Of a stretch of DNA of 64,000 bases, positions 1 through 8,508 are shown piece after piece. Each line of letters opens with the position of its first letter. The stretch's first letter is position 1. The notes beneath the pieces were generated by a model. The model had not been told where the DNA came from. It saw nothing but the letters and a program-made list of their open reading frames with translations, and ran no database searches. Position numbers and translations under genes: made by a program. The DNA is from Psychrobacter arenosus (GTDB lineage: Bacteria; Pseudomonadota; Gammaproteobacteria; Pseudomonadales; Moraxellaceae). The stretch is taken from positions 3,596,001-3,660,000 of the forward strand of contig NZ_LR884459.1 of the NCBI RefSeq assembly GCF_904848165.1. The letters run 5' to 3'.

Positions 1-2022
1 AGCTATTTATTTGCCTGTGTAATCGCCGACCTTGATGTGCTGACCGATCATTATACGACTTCTGAAGGACGTGAAGTGTTACTTGAGCTTTATGCGAAAA
101 CCAGCGATATTGATAAATGTCACGTGGGCATGCAAGCGCTAAAAGATGCTATGCAATGGGATGAAGACAATTATGGCCGTGCCTACGATTTAGACCGCTA
201 TATGATAGTCGCGGTGAGCCAGTTCAATATGGGGGCAATGGAGAATAAAGGACTCAATATCTTTAATACGTCTTGTGTGTTATCTAGCCCAGAGACAACC
301 ACCGATGAGCGCAGCTTTAATGTAAAGGCCGTCATCGCTCATGAATACTTCCATAACTGGACTGGCAACCGCATTACTTGTCGCGATTGGTTCCAATTGT
401 GCTTAAAAGAAGGTTTTACGGTCTTCCGCGATCAGTCTTTCTCTGCCGATCAGCAGTCAGCCGCAGTACAACGTATTGACGATGTGTCTATGCTACGTGC
501 GCATCAGTTTAGTGAGGATGCAGGGCCACTTGCGCATCCCGTACGACCAGAGAGCTTTGCTGAGATTAATAACTTCTATACCACTACGATATATGAGAAG
601 GGCGCAGAAATTGTCCGTATGATTGCCAATACGTTGGGCGCAGAGCGTTTCCGTCAAGGCAGCGACGAGTATTTTCGCCGTTACGATGGTCAAGCTGTCA
701 CGGTAGAAGACTTTTTATCCGCTATGAGTGTCACTGATGTTAGTGTTGAGCCCTTCTTAGCTTGGTATCGCCAACCGGGTACGCCCACGGTCTCTGGCAG
801 CTATGACTACGATAATGTAGCGCAAACCTTAACCATTACATTAGCGCAGTCTACTCGTCACGTCGCTGGCTTTGATGCGCCAAAGCCGTTGCCAATCCCA
901 GTAGCGACCGCCTTGTTTGATCGCGATAGTGGGGCGATTATCGCAGAGCAAATGTTGTTGTTAGACTCGGCAGAGCAAAGCTATACTTTTGACAATATCG
1001 CAACGGCTAATGGGGAAGCGCCGGTTATCTCGTTGCTACGAGACTTTAGCGCACCCGTACAGTTACAGTTTGATTATAGCGATGATGACTTAGCCTTTTT
1101 GATGACCCATGAAACCAATGGCTTCAACCGCTGGCAGGCGACGCAAGTCTTGGTCAATAAAATCTTGCTGCAAGCGCAACCTGCTGAGCGTTATCTAGAA
1201 GCGTTATCAGCCACTTTGCCGACCTTGATTGCTGAAGACCCTATGCTAGCCGCGCGTCTGTTTGATATCCCGTCACAGCGTGAACTGGCGACGGCTATTA
1301 GCCAAGACTATGATCCTACAGTGATGAAGCAAAAACGCGAGGGACTGTATGAGCAAGTGGCGAACCATCTGCAAGCACAGTGGGGTGAGTGGTATCAATC
1401 GCTACCGCTTACAGAGTTTGTAGATACACCAACGGCTCGCGGTCAGCGTGCTTTAAGAAACGTCATTTTAGATATGGCCTTAACAGCAGGTATTAGCGAG
1501 GCTCAGGATTGGGCTATGCACCAATATACCCACGCTAGCTGCATGACCGAACGTTTGGGCGCGCTAAAAGCATTGGTCAATCATCAGCACCCAGAAGCCG
1601 CCAATACTTTGGCAGATTTCTATCAGCGTTTTAATGACGAAGACTTGGTTATCGACTTGTGGTTTAGCGTACAAGCGTCGGCGGAAGAGGTGACGGCAGC
1701 TGAGGTTGCGGCGCTACTGGACCATGCTGACTTTGATTGGGGCACGCCGAACCGTGTGCGTGCGGTCATCGGTGCCTTTGCCGCTCAGCCTGAGGTATTG
1801 TGGACGACCGAAGGTTTGCAGCTGTACACGGATGTCGTGGCTAAATTAGATAAGCCGAATCCTGTGTTGGCCTCACGTCTGCTGCAAGTGCTGGCGCGCT
1901 GGTATACGCTAGTGCCTGAGCGTAAAGCGATAGCGCATGAGCAACTGCTCACCCTGCGTGATAAAGCTACCTCTAAGCACGTGTTAGAGAGCTTAGGCAA
2001 CGTGTTAAGTGCTGAACAGTAG
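1..2022 (+). CDS. pepN: Aminopeptidase N, 5'-truncated by the window
   Basis: Zinc aminopeptidase of the M1 family, cytosolic, removing N-terminal residues from peptides. The reading frame is open from base 1, so the gene starts upstream; the first internal ATG at 37 is not the start. Visible are the GAMEN substrate-recognition motif, the HEYFH zinc motif (HExxH) and the downstream conserved Glu in LKEGFTVFRD that supplies the third zinc ligand. The rest matches the PepN-type C-terminal helical domain in order and length. The closest pattern is E. coli PepN. It is followed at once by a bidirectional terminator and the convergent DAHP synthase gene. Confidence 0.96.
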   Translation, partial: SYLFACVIADLDVLTDHYTTSEGREVLLELYAKTSDIDKCHVGMQALKDAMQWDEDNYGRAYDLDRYMIVAVSQFNMGAMENKGLNIFNTSCVLSSPETTTDERSFNVKAVIAHEYFHNWTGNRITCRDWFQLCLKEGFTVFRDQSFSADQQSAAVQRIDDVSMLRAHQFSEDAGPLAHPVRPESFAEINNFYTTTIYEKGAEIVRMIANTLGAERFRQGSDEYFRRYDGQAVTVEDFLSAMSVTDVSVEPFLAWYRQPGTPTVSGSYDYDNVAQTLTITLAQSTRHVAGFDAPKPLPIPVATALFDRDSGAIIAEQMLLLDSAEQSYTFDNIATANGEAPVISLLRDFSAPVQLQFDYSDDDLAFLMTHETNGFNRWQATQVLVNKILLQAQPAERYLEALSATLPTLIAEDPMLAARLFDIPSQRELATAISQDYDPTVMKQKREGLYEQVANHLQAQWGEWYQSLPLTEFVDTPTARGQRALRNVILDMALTAGISEAQDWAMHQYTHASCMTERLGALKALVNHQHPEAANTLADFYQRFNDEDLVIDLWFSVQASAEEVTAAEVAALLDHADFDWGTPNRVRAVIGAFAAQPEVLWTTEGLQLYTDVVAKLDKPNPVLASRLLQVLARWYTLVPERKAIAHEQLLTLRDKATSKHVLESLGNVLSAEQ

Positions 2023-2041
2023 TATCTAGAGGTTAGGACAA

Positions 2042-2072
2042 TAAAAAGCCCATCATATCGATGGGCTTTTTA
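2042..2072. terminator. Bidirectional intrinsic terminator
   Basis: A 13-bp perfect stem (2042-2054 pairing with 2060-2072) with a 5-base loop has A-rich and T-rich flanks on its two sides. It sits between the convergent pepN (+) and DAHP synthase (-) genes, so it can stop transcription from both. Confidence 0.85.
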
Positions 2073-2104
2073 GTTTTAAAACTTAAGTCTAGGGTTTAAG
2101 CCTA

Positions 2105-3196
2105 TTAACGATTGGCAATCACGTCTTTGATTTCGTCACGTAGGTTATGTAGGGCAGTAACCGTGCTTTCCCAGTCTAGGCAGCCGTCTGTAATCGATTT
2201 GCCGTATTCTAAATCATCAAGATTCGAAGTTAGGCTCTGATTGCCACCTTTCAGATGACTTTCAATCATTAACCCGATAATAGACTGATTGCCGTTTTTA
2301 ATTTGCTCAGCGACGTTTTTAATGACCATAGGCTGTAGGTAGGGGTCTTTGCCCGAGTTTGCATGGCTAGCATCAATCATAATCTTGCCGCTAGTTTTAC
2401 CTTTAGCCAACTCATTCTCAGCCTGAGCTACCGCCGTTTCATCATAGTTAGGGCCATCAGAGCCACCACGTAACACCACGTGCGCGTATGGGTTGCCCTT
2501 AGATTTGATGATAGACACTTTGCCATCCGCAGACAGTCCCAAGAAGCTATGACCTGCTTTAACGGCTTGCATGGCATTCACAGCGACCGTCATCCCGCCA
2601 TCCGTACCGTTTTTAAAACCAACAGGACAAGATAGGCCTGAACTCATCTCACGGTGAGTTTGGCTTTCGGTCGTACGCGCACCAATAGCGGACCAGCTGA
2701 TCAAATCTTGCATGTACTGCGGTGTGTTCGGATCTAATGCTTCGGTAGCACACGGCAAACCTTTTTCATTAAGGTCTAGTAGTAGTTTACGCGCCATCCG
2801 TAGACCTTTTTGAATATCAAAACTGTCATTCATATCCGGATCATTGATTAAGCCTTTCCAACCTACAGTCGTACGAGGCTTTTCAAAATATACGCGCATG
2901 ACGACGAAGATAGTGTCGTCGATTTCTTTGGCCAAAGTCGCTAAACGGTCAGCATATTCGTGGGCAGCAGCTACATCGTGGATAGAGCAAGGGCCAATGA
3001 CAATGAATAAGCGCTTGTCTTTGCCATCCAAAATGTTTTGGATAGTGGTACGGCCATGCAACACGGTATTATAAGCGGCCTCCGATAATGGGAGCTCGGT
3101 CTTTAGTTCAGCGGGCGTGACTAGTGGGATAAATTCTTCAATATTCACGTCATCAATATCTGCGTTGTTAGTGGCTGGTGTCATCATGATCGTCAT
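2105..3196 (-). CDS. aroF: DAHP synthase (3-deoxy-7-phosphoheptulonate synthase), class I alpha
   Basis: Condenses phosphoenolpyruvate and erythrose 4-phosphate, the entry step of the shikimate pathway. The 363 residues include GPCSIHD, FEKPRTTVGWKG, SQTHREM, PVGFKNGTDG and the metal-site DASHANS segment. The wording around ATEALDPNTPQY and SAIGARTTESQTHREM is nearer to the tyrosine-sensitive AroF of E. coli than to AroG or AroH, so the symbol is tentative. The start is uncertain among closely spaced ATGs at 3196 and 3187-3184; no strong ribosome site separates them. A sigma70-like promoter lies about 30 bases upstream. aroQ, another shikimate gene, is elsewhere in the window (44.3-44.8 kb). 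Confidence 0.93.
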   Translation of the reverse strand: MTIMMTPATNNADIDDVNIEEFIPLVTPAELKTELPLSEAAYNTVLHGRTTIQNILDGKDKRLFIVIGPCSIHDVAAAHEYADRLATLAKEIDDTIFVVMRVYFEKPRTTVGWKGLINDPDMNDSFDIQKGLRMARKLLLDLNEKGLPCATEALDPNTPQYMQDLISWSAIGARTTESQTHREMSSGLSCPVGFKNGTDGGMTVAVNAMQAVKAGHSFLGLSADGKVSIIKSKGNPYAHVVLRGGSDGPNYDETAVAQAENELAKGKTSGKIMIDASHANSGKDPYLQPMVIKNVAEQIKNGNQSIIGLMIESHLKGGNQSLTSNLDDLEYGKSITDGCLDWESTVTALHNLRDEIKDVIANR

Positions 3197-3223
3197 TCTA
3201 CTAGCTATTAAATGGAATCATTT

Positions 3224-3252
3224 ATTATGCTCACTAAATGCACAGATGACAA
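3224..3252 (-). promoter_or_regulatory. Sigma70-type promoter for the DAHP synthase gene
   Basis: On the minus strand TTGTCA (3252-3247) is followed after exactly 17 bases by CATAAT (3229-3224), each 5 of 6 to consensus. The start of transcription would be about 20 bases before the ATG. Seen in the sequence; promoter activity is inferred. Confidence 0.6.
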
Positions 3253-3338
3253 GGGCACTCCTGAGTTTATTGACTCATATAAGGAATGTGAAAACGAAAA
3301 ATTTGTTATACTTCAATCTTTGCAAGCCTAGTACTGAT

Positions 3339-3367
3339 TTGACTTGATGCCAAATTTGGCCTAGATG
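3339..3367 (+). promoter_or_regulatory. Possible lpxB promoter with a palindrome in its spacer
   Basis: TTGACT (3339-3344) is followed 17 bases later by TAGATG (3362-3367), a weak -10. The spacer contains a perfect 12-base palindrome, GCCAAATTTGGC (3349-3360), which would be well placed as an operator. The -10 match is poor, so this is only a candidate. Confidence 0.3.
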
Positions 3368-3483
3368 ATAGCGGGGCTATGCTACGGTAAGATTACAAAG
3401 AACTAATAACTAGATTCAAAAAAACCAATACTCTAACTAAAAAAGCTATTGAGTAAATTTTAATTGTTATAAATGAGAGCCTT

Positions 3484-4740
3484 ATGACACATTCCACCGC
3501 TATTGCTGTAAATACTGCTACTGAGCCCTTGGTCATCGGGATTGTCGCTGGAGAAGTGTCAGGAGACAGTCTCGGTGCTGATTTCATGGCACAGATGAAT
3601 AATCTGGTCGCAGATATCGTCTGGATAGGGGTCGGTGGCGCTAAGATGCAAGCGCAAGGACTGCAGAGTATCTTTCCTTTAGAGCGTTTGGCGGTGATGG
3701 GTTTGGTCGAGGTCATGTCGCAGTTGCCTGACCTATTAAAGGCCCGCCGTGAGTTATTAACGGCATTTAGAAATTCTAAAATAGACTTATTTATTGGCAT
3801 AGATGCACCAGATTTTAACTTGCGTGTCGCCAAAAAGCTCAAGCCCAAAGGTATATTTTGTGTGCAGTATGTCAGTCCTTCTATTTGGGCATGGCGCGAG
3901 TCGCGTATTAAAGGGATTAAAGAAGCGACCGATTTGGTCCTATGCCTATTCCCATTTGAGTTGCCCGTATATGAGAAACATCAGCATCCGGCTGTTTGTG
4001 TGGGGCATCCACTATTGCATACTATACCTGCCGAGCTGCATGAGACCCCAACATTAGAGTTACGCAGTGCTTTAGTTTGGCATAATGATGGCTTGCAGCA
4101 GTACTTTATTGAGCGTTATGACGAGGTCAGCCAGCTTATTTGTGTGATGCCAGGCTCACGACGTGGCGAAATTAACGCTATTTTTCCGTTAATGCTAGAG
4201 GGTATGGAAAAGCTACTGTTAGTAGACCCTAAATTGTGTTTTATCGTCCCTACTGTCGATCAAAATCATCAATATATTGTGCAAGACTTAATCGATCAAC
4301 ACTCACCACAGCTGCGTCATGCGGTGACGGTAGTTTATGATCAAGACCAGCCGAACTTTAGCCAGCAGGCTATGGCGGCGTCTGACATTGTCCTATTGGC
4401 TTCTGGGACGGCCACTTTGGAAGCTATGCTGCTAGAGCGACCTATGGTAGTGATTTATCAGATGAATAAACTCACTTATAAAGTCGTCAGTCATATGATA
4501 AAAGTTCCCTATGTTTCCTTGCCCAATATTTTGGCAGGTGAAGAAATCGTCCCTGAACTGATTCAAGAGCGAGCGACGGCCGAGAGTATCTGCCGTACGG
4601 TGACCCAATTGCTGCAAGTGCGGGCGTATCAAGCGCAGCAGGACGCGCTCATTGCTACTAAAGCTGATATGCAAGCCCAAAGTAATCAACAGCCTGCCCA
4701 TACCGTCATTGAATATTGGCTGGCCCAACAACGCCGTTAG
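3484..4740 (+). CDS. lpxB: Lipid-A-disaccharide synthase
   Basis: Glycosyltransferase family 19 enzyme joining UDP-diacylglucosamine to lipid X to form the lipid A disaccharide at the inner face of the inner membrane. The 418 residues start with GEVSGDSLGADF near residue 25, and carry PGSRRGEI and SGTATLEAMLLERPMVV in the C-terminal half, all typical of LpxB. The family is usually about 380-390 aa. The start ATG follows AGAG by 5 bases. Unlike in E. coli it is not beside lpxA/fabZ/lpxD here; a terminator-like hairpin follows and then rnhB, its common neighbour. Confidence 0.95.
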   Translation: MTHSTAIAVNTATEPLVIGIVAGEVSGDSLGADFMAQMNNLVADIVWIGVGGAKMQAQGLQSIFPLERLAVMGLVEVMSQLPDLLKARRELLTAFRNSKIDLFIGIDAPDFNLRVAKKLKPKGIFCVQYVSPSIWAWRESRIKGIKEATDLVLCLFPFELPVYEKHQHPAVCVGHPLLHTIPAELHETPTLELRSALVWHNDGLQQYFIERYDEVSQLICVMPGSRRGEINAIFPLMLEGMEKLLLVDPKLCFIVPTVDQNHQYIVQDLIDQHSPQLRHAVTVVYDQDQPNFSQQAMAASDIVLLASGTATLEAMLLERPMVVIYQMNKLTYKVVSHMIKVPYVSLPNILAGEEIVPELIQERATAESICRTVTQLLQVRAYQAQQDALIATKADMQAQSNQQPAHTVIEYWLAQQRR

Positions 4741-4747
4741 TTTTATG

Positions 4748-4781
4748 AAAAAGGAACTCGTTTAGTCACAAGTGCCTTTTT
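4748..4781 (+). terminator. Terminator-like hairpin after lpxB
   Basis: AAAAAGGAACT (4748-4758) pairs with AGTGCCTTTTT (4771-4781) with a single mismatch and ends in a T-run. It lies just after the lpxB stop and before the likely rnhB start, which argues against the longer rnhB reading that begins at 4782. Confidence 0.5.
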
Positions 4782-4838
4782 ATGCTTATTCTCGCTGTCT
4801 TTACTCACTACTTACGCATTAATTCAAAAGATATTGTT

Positions 4839-5750
4839 ATGACTACTAGCCCCACTGTGTCCGCTAATCCTCAGTCCATTCTAGAAGATGTTCAGCAAGT
4901 CGTTGTGAAAGACCAATACGTCAACCTTGAAGCGCCAATCCGATTAACGGGCTCGTTAAATGTCGCCGCATTGCTTAGCGATATGAATAAGGCAGAGACT
5001 GCTCCTGCAGAGTCGAGCGATATCGTGCTACAAATCGGCGTGGATGAAGCGGGTAGGGGACCGCTATTAGGTGATGTCGTGGTGGCAGCGGCTATCTTAC
5101 CTAGGGCTTGGTCTGGTGAAATTGAGGATCAGCCATTACATGGGACAGCGCTAGCTATCTTAACCGACTCTAAAAAGCTCAGCGAAAAGAAGCGCGACCT
5201 GCTATATCCGTTAATCCAGCAGCAAGCACTAGGGTATGTGGTGGCGGAAGTGCCAGCTGTAGTGATTGATCAGGTAAATATTCTGCAAGCGACGATGCTA
5301 GGGATGCGACTTTGTACTGAGCAATTGCTAGATAGTGTTTTAGTAGAGATACAAGCTGCAGGGGCGTCAGCTACAAATAGCGACTCAAACAAGACGATGA
5401 ATACCGTTGATAATGCTAAGTTAAAAGTCGAGCTACTGTTCGATGGCAATCATTGCCCTGAGTTTGATTTTGCTAAGTTTGCAGCATTAGGTCTCCATCC
5501 TGAGCAGATTGACCTACAGGCTTGGGTGAAAGGCGATGGTCGCCACACCAGTATTGCCGCCGCCAGTGTATTGGCAAAAGTAGGCCGCGATTTGGGTATG
5601 TATGAGATGGCGAAGAAGTATCCCCAGTTTGGCATTGAGCAGCATAAAGGGTATCCCACCAAAGCGCATTTAGCGGCTATTGCTGAGCATGGGGTTTTGC
5701 CGGCGCATCGCCGTAGCTTTGGGCCTGTTCGACGGGCTTTGGAAGGCTAG
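4839..5750 (+). CDS. rnhB: Ribonuclease HII
   Basis: Endonuclease that nicks RNA in RNA-DNA hybrids and removes misincorporated ribonucleotides. The core begins with GVDEAGRGPLLGD (catalytic Asp-Glu, about residue 67), followed by LTDSKKLSEKKR and, later, LFDGNH and the basic GHTS-like GDGRHTS segment. The protein is about 303 aa against roughly 200 in E. coli: there is a non-conserved N-terminal extension of about 60 residues and an insert of about 20 Ser/Asn/Thr-rich residues before LLFDGNH. The ATG at 4839 is chosen because an upstream in-frame start (4782) begins directly at the end of a terminator-like hairpin; neither has a strong ribosome site. Confidence 0.92.
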   Translation: MTTSPTVSANPQSILEDVQQVVVKDQYVNLEAPIRLTGSLNVAALLSDMNKAETAPAESSDIVLQIGVDEAGRGPLLGDVVVAAAILPRAWSGEIEDQPLHGTALAILTDSKKLSEKKRDLLYPLIQQQALGYVVAEVPAVVIDQVNILQATMLGMRLCTEQLLDSVLVEIQAAGASATNSDSNKTMNTVDNAKLKVELLFDGNHCPEFDFAKFAALGLHPEQIDLQAWVKGDGRHTSIAAASVLAKVGRDLGMYEMAKKYPQFGIEQHKGYPTKAHLAAIAEHGVLPAHRRSFGPVRRALEG

Positions 5751-5835
5751 GTTTCAACTGTCAAACTAAGCTAAATAGAAGCGTTCCCCTCCCTCGTAGG
5801 CCACTGTGAGCATAGCTCTACGACTTGCGCGTCGG

Positions 5836-5858
5836 GTAAGTGTCCACTGGACACTTAC
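5836..5858. repeat. Perfect 11-bp inverted repeat with 1-base centre
   Basis: GTAAGTGTCCA (5836-5846) and its exact reverse complement (5848-5858) flank one C. It sits in the space between convergent rnhB (+) and the oxidase gene (-), within a stretch (about 5785-5890) that looks like a degenerate intergenic repeat ending in AAAAAGGAAGGG. There is no T-run, so it is not a classical terminator. Confidence 0.7.
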
Positions 5859-5909
5859 TTAACCTAGCTCATCCTTTAAAAAGGAAGGGTACAATTTTAC
5901 AAATAATCT

Positions 5910-7265
5910 CTAAGCTTCATTAGAAACCACCTTCCCCAAAAACTTCTCATCCAACCAAGTATTCATAAATACGTTATGCGGGTCATAGCGCTCACGCAAT
6001 GCCAGAAACTTCGGTAAGTCAGGATATAGGGTAGCTATCTCATCACGACTTAATTTATTCACCTTGCCCCAATGCGGACGTCCCTGCCATTTCGCCATCG
6101 TGGTTTTTACCCAATTAAAAAACGGCTCGCTATCAATACCTTTATAGACGTGAAAGGAGAGGGCGATACTGTCTTGTCCTTGGGTCGGGCTTAAAAAGCC
6201 GCCTTCCGCTTTATGAGAACGGACTTCGATAGGGAAATGCGAGCCTTTGGTATCGGCTAATAAAGCCTCGTTGATTTCAGTAATACAGCGCTCAAAACCG
6301 CTCATTTTAATAAAGTATTCGGATTCATTAAACACCACGCCACGCGGTTTCGGAAAGACCTCGTAGCTATAGCCTTCGCGTACAGTATTGGGGATATTAT
6401 TGGCAGAGAGTTGGCTGACTTGGCGAGTATATTTAGGGTTTTTGCGCGCCACTTCCGACATCAAGTAAAAAGCACCGTTTAACACCACTTTACTCTCGAT
6501 ACCGTCTTTAAACTTCTGCCAGCCACTCATAGGCTGTGGTGTTATCATCGTCAAGGTTTTCTGTTGCAGCTTATTAGTACCTGGGAATAAAAACCACTCC
6601 ATATGCCGATGCGCCTGCGTGGCTTGATGGAACTGCGCCAACCCTGCCTCAAAACTATACACCGAGCTCTCTTCCCTTAAGCCATATAAATCCACGACTT
6701 TTAGCGTCAAGCGGGTAAATATACCCAGCATGCCCATACTGATATGTAGCGCATTAGACAAATCATCGTCAGTAGGGTCTTGTGCGCGGCGATGGTTGCG
6801 TAACGTCCCTGTACCATCCACCCATTCCCAAGCGACCACTTGACTGGATACGGAGCCGAGGGTAATGCCCGTACCATGCGTGCCCGTACTAATAGAGCCT
6901 GCAATGGTTTGATTTTGGATATCGCCCATATTCTCTAGAGCAAAGCCATGCTCGCGCAGCATATCGCCTATCTCATGCAAATAAGTGCCGGCAAAGACGG
7001 TGACTTCTTTCGCCGCTTTATCGACTGCATCAATACCGCGCAGATGGTGCAAGGTCACCGCTATCTCTTCCGGTTGCGCACACCCACTAAAAGAGTGGGC
7101 GGCTCCCGTGACCCTTACCCGTTTATTCTCTTGCACTGCCGTCTTGACGATAGCTTGCAGCGCTTCAATAGAGTCCGGTGCCAGTTTCTGCTCAGGGGTG
7201 GCGGTGACATAGCCGGTCCAATTCTGCCATTGGATATTGCCTTGCCATTCGCTTAATGAAAACAT
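5910..7265 (-). CDS. FAD-dependent aldonolactone oxidase (D-arabinono-1,4-lactone oxidase family)
   Basis: Oxygen-dependent sugar-lactone or alditol oxidase of the VAO/GULO fold. The N-terminal FAD-binding half has RVTGAAHSFSG, whose His is the usual covalent flavin site, and GTHGTG further on. The C-terminal ALO domain ends with the HWGK motif and RYDPHNVF. About 451 aa, the usual size. The start is ATG at 7265: GAGGAG lies 8 bases upstream, and a longer reading from a TTG at 7301 would overlap the upstream gene by much more. The start overlaps the stop of the PLP-enzyme gene by 13 bases, so the two are translationally coupled. The substrate cannot be told from sequence. Confidence 0.85.
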   Translation of the reverse strand: MFSLSEWQGNIQWQNWTGYVTATPEQKLAPDSIEALQAIVKTAVQENKRVRVTGAAHSFSGCAQPEEIAVTLHHLRGIDAVDKAAKEVTVFAGTYLHEIGDMLREHGFALENMGDIQNQTIAGSISTGTHGTGITLGSVSSQVVAWEWVDGTGTLRNHRRAQDPTDDDLSNALHISMGMLGIFTRLTLKVVDLYGLREESSVYSFEAGLAQFHQATQAHRHMEWFLFPGTNKLQQKTLTMITPQPMSGWQKFKDGIESKVVLNGAFYLMSEVARKNPKYTRQVSQLSANNIPNTVREGYSYEVFPKPRGVVFNESEYFIKMSGFERCITEINEALLADTKGSHFPIEVRSHKAEGGFLSPTQGQDSIALSFHVYKGIDSEPFFNWVKTTMAKWQGRPHWGKVNKLSRDEIATLYPDLPKFLALRERYDPHNVFMNTWLDEKFLGKVVSNEA

Positions 7266-8443
7266 TGGCCCGCTCCTCGGTAAGTTGGCATAGTGCCGCA
7301 AGCTTTATTATCACGGTAGGTAATGAGCTCATTAAAATGCTCGCACAGTTCGCCCGCCTTGGCATGACGACACCAGACATAATCGCCGATAGCCACGGTC
7401 TGCTTACCTGTGATTTGCATTGGCGTTTGCACTTCACCGAAGCCTTCATCTTTTAAAATAGTTAGGTTATCGGGATAAACCACTTGTGGCATTTTATCCG
7501 CTCCCATTGAGCCAGAAGCGATAAAACCGCCACCGTGACAGGTAATTACATTGGGCTCAGGTTGGCGCGTGACCGGTAATACAAACCCTGCTGCTGGCGA
7601 GAAGTCCTGCATGCTGTCCATATGGCTAAATAATGCGGGATAATAATACGCCGACCCTACAGTAATCTCGGTCACTTCAGGCTGTGCGCAGGTGAACGCC
7701 ATACTGCCGCTACCACCACCATTGATGATACTTATGTCATAGCCTTGTTTTTTTAACCAGTCAGCGACTTTGGGCCGGCGAGTACTGACTTGTTTTTTGG
7801 AGAATGATTTCAGGGCGCGAATGGCAGGAGCAAGTAGGGCTTTATCGGGTAGAGTTTCAGGTAAACCTGCGATTTGCGCTTCATAACCCATCATTGCGGT
7901 AACTTTTGCATGGGTAAATTTCTTCGTTTGTTTCAGCAGTTTTTTTACATCGCTTACCTTAAATAAGGCTGAGCGTTTAGTGCCAAAATACAGCTTAGGC
8001 AGCGGCATCGACATATTAATATCGAGACATAGAGAGAGTTCGGTATCGTGAGCGCGCCCGATATCTTCTAAGACTTGCCAGTGCTCGAGACTATCCACCA
8101 TCCAAACCATCGTCGCGCCATTTTGGACAAAAGGAATGGTTTTAGCGATAGTGTCGCGATCAAAGCTGGGGTAAGCGCACAGGATATTATCAAAACCTTG
8201 CTCAAGTAGGTAGACAGACTCGCTAGCAGAAAAGCTCATTAAGCCGATAAAATTCGGGGTCTGCGCTTCGATATATTTAAGTACCTCAAGAGAGCGTACT
8301 GACTTAGTGGCAATGCGTAGATTCACAGCTTGCGTCATGTTATTGACGCGTTGAATATTGGCATCTAGGGCGTCTAAGTCTAGCCACGCAGAGGGGGCAT
8401 AGGGTGGGATAATATTTTGAAAGTTCATCTGGGCAAAATCCAT
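7253..8443 (-). CDS. Fold-type III PLP enzyme (amino acid deaminase/aldolase, D-threonine aldolase-like)
   Basis: 396 aa with an alanine-racemase-like N-terminal barrel and a D-serine dehydratase-like C-terminal domain. The PLP lysine is expected in RIATKSVRS (about residue 47). The phosphate loop is likely NGGGSGS, and CHGGGFIASGS with the late His-Cys region is reminiscent of the metal site of D-serine dehydratase-like enzymes. Family members act on D-threonine, D-serine or related hydroxy-amino acids; the actual substrate is unknown. Start ATG has AAGGAAG 7 bases upstream. It is co-directional and overlaps the aldonolactone oxidase gene, and the DUF924 gene lies 65 bases upstream. Confidence 0.85.
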   Translation of the reverse strand: MDFAQMNFQNIIPPYAPSAWLDLDALDANIQRVNNMTQAVNLRIATKSVRSLEVLKYIEAQTPNFIGLMSFSASESVYLLEQGFDNILCAYPSFDRDTIAKTIPFVQNGATMVWMVDSLEHWQVLEDIGRAHDTELSLCLDINMSMPLPKLYFGTKRSALFKVSDVKKLLKQTKKFTHAKVTAMMGYEAQIAGLPETLPDKALLAPAIRALKSFSKKQVSTRRPKVADWLKKQGYDISIINGGGSGSMAFTCAQPEVTEITVGSAYYYPALFSHMDSMQDFSPAAGFVLPVTRQPEPNVITCHGGGFIASGSMGADKMPQVVYPDNLTILKDEGFGEVQTPMQITGKQTVAIGDYVWCRHAKAGELCEHFNELITYRDNKACGTMPTYRGAGQCFH

Positions 8444-8508
8444 TTTGCTTCCTTATTTATAAGAACCAATATTTAAAAAAACATCATGCGAAAGAAACAA
8501 CCAAGCTC

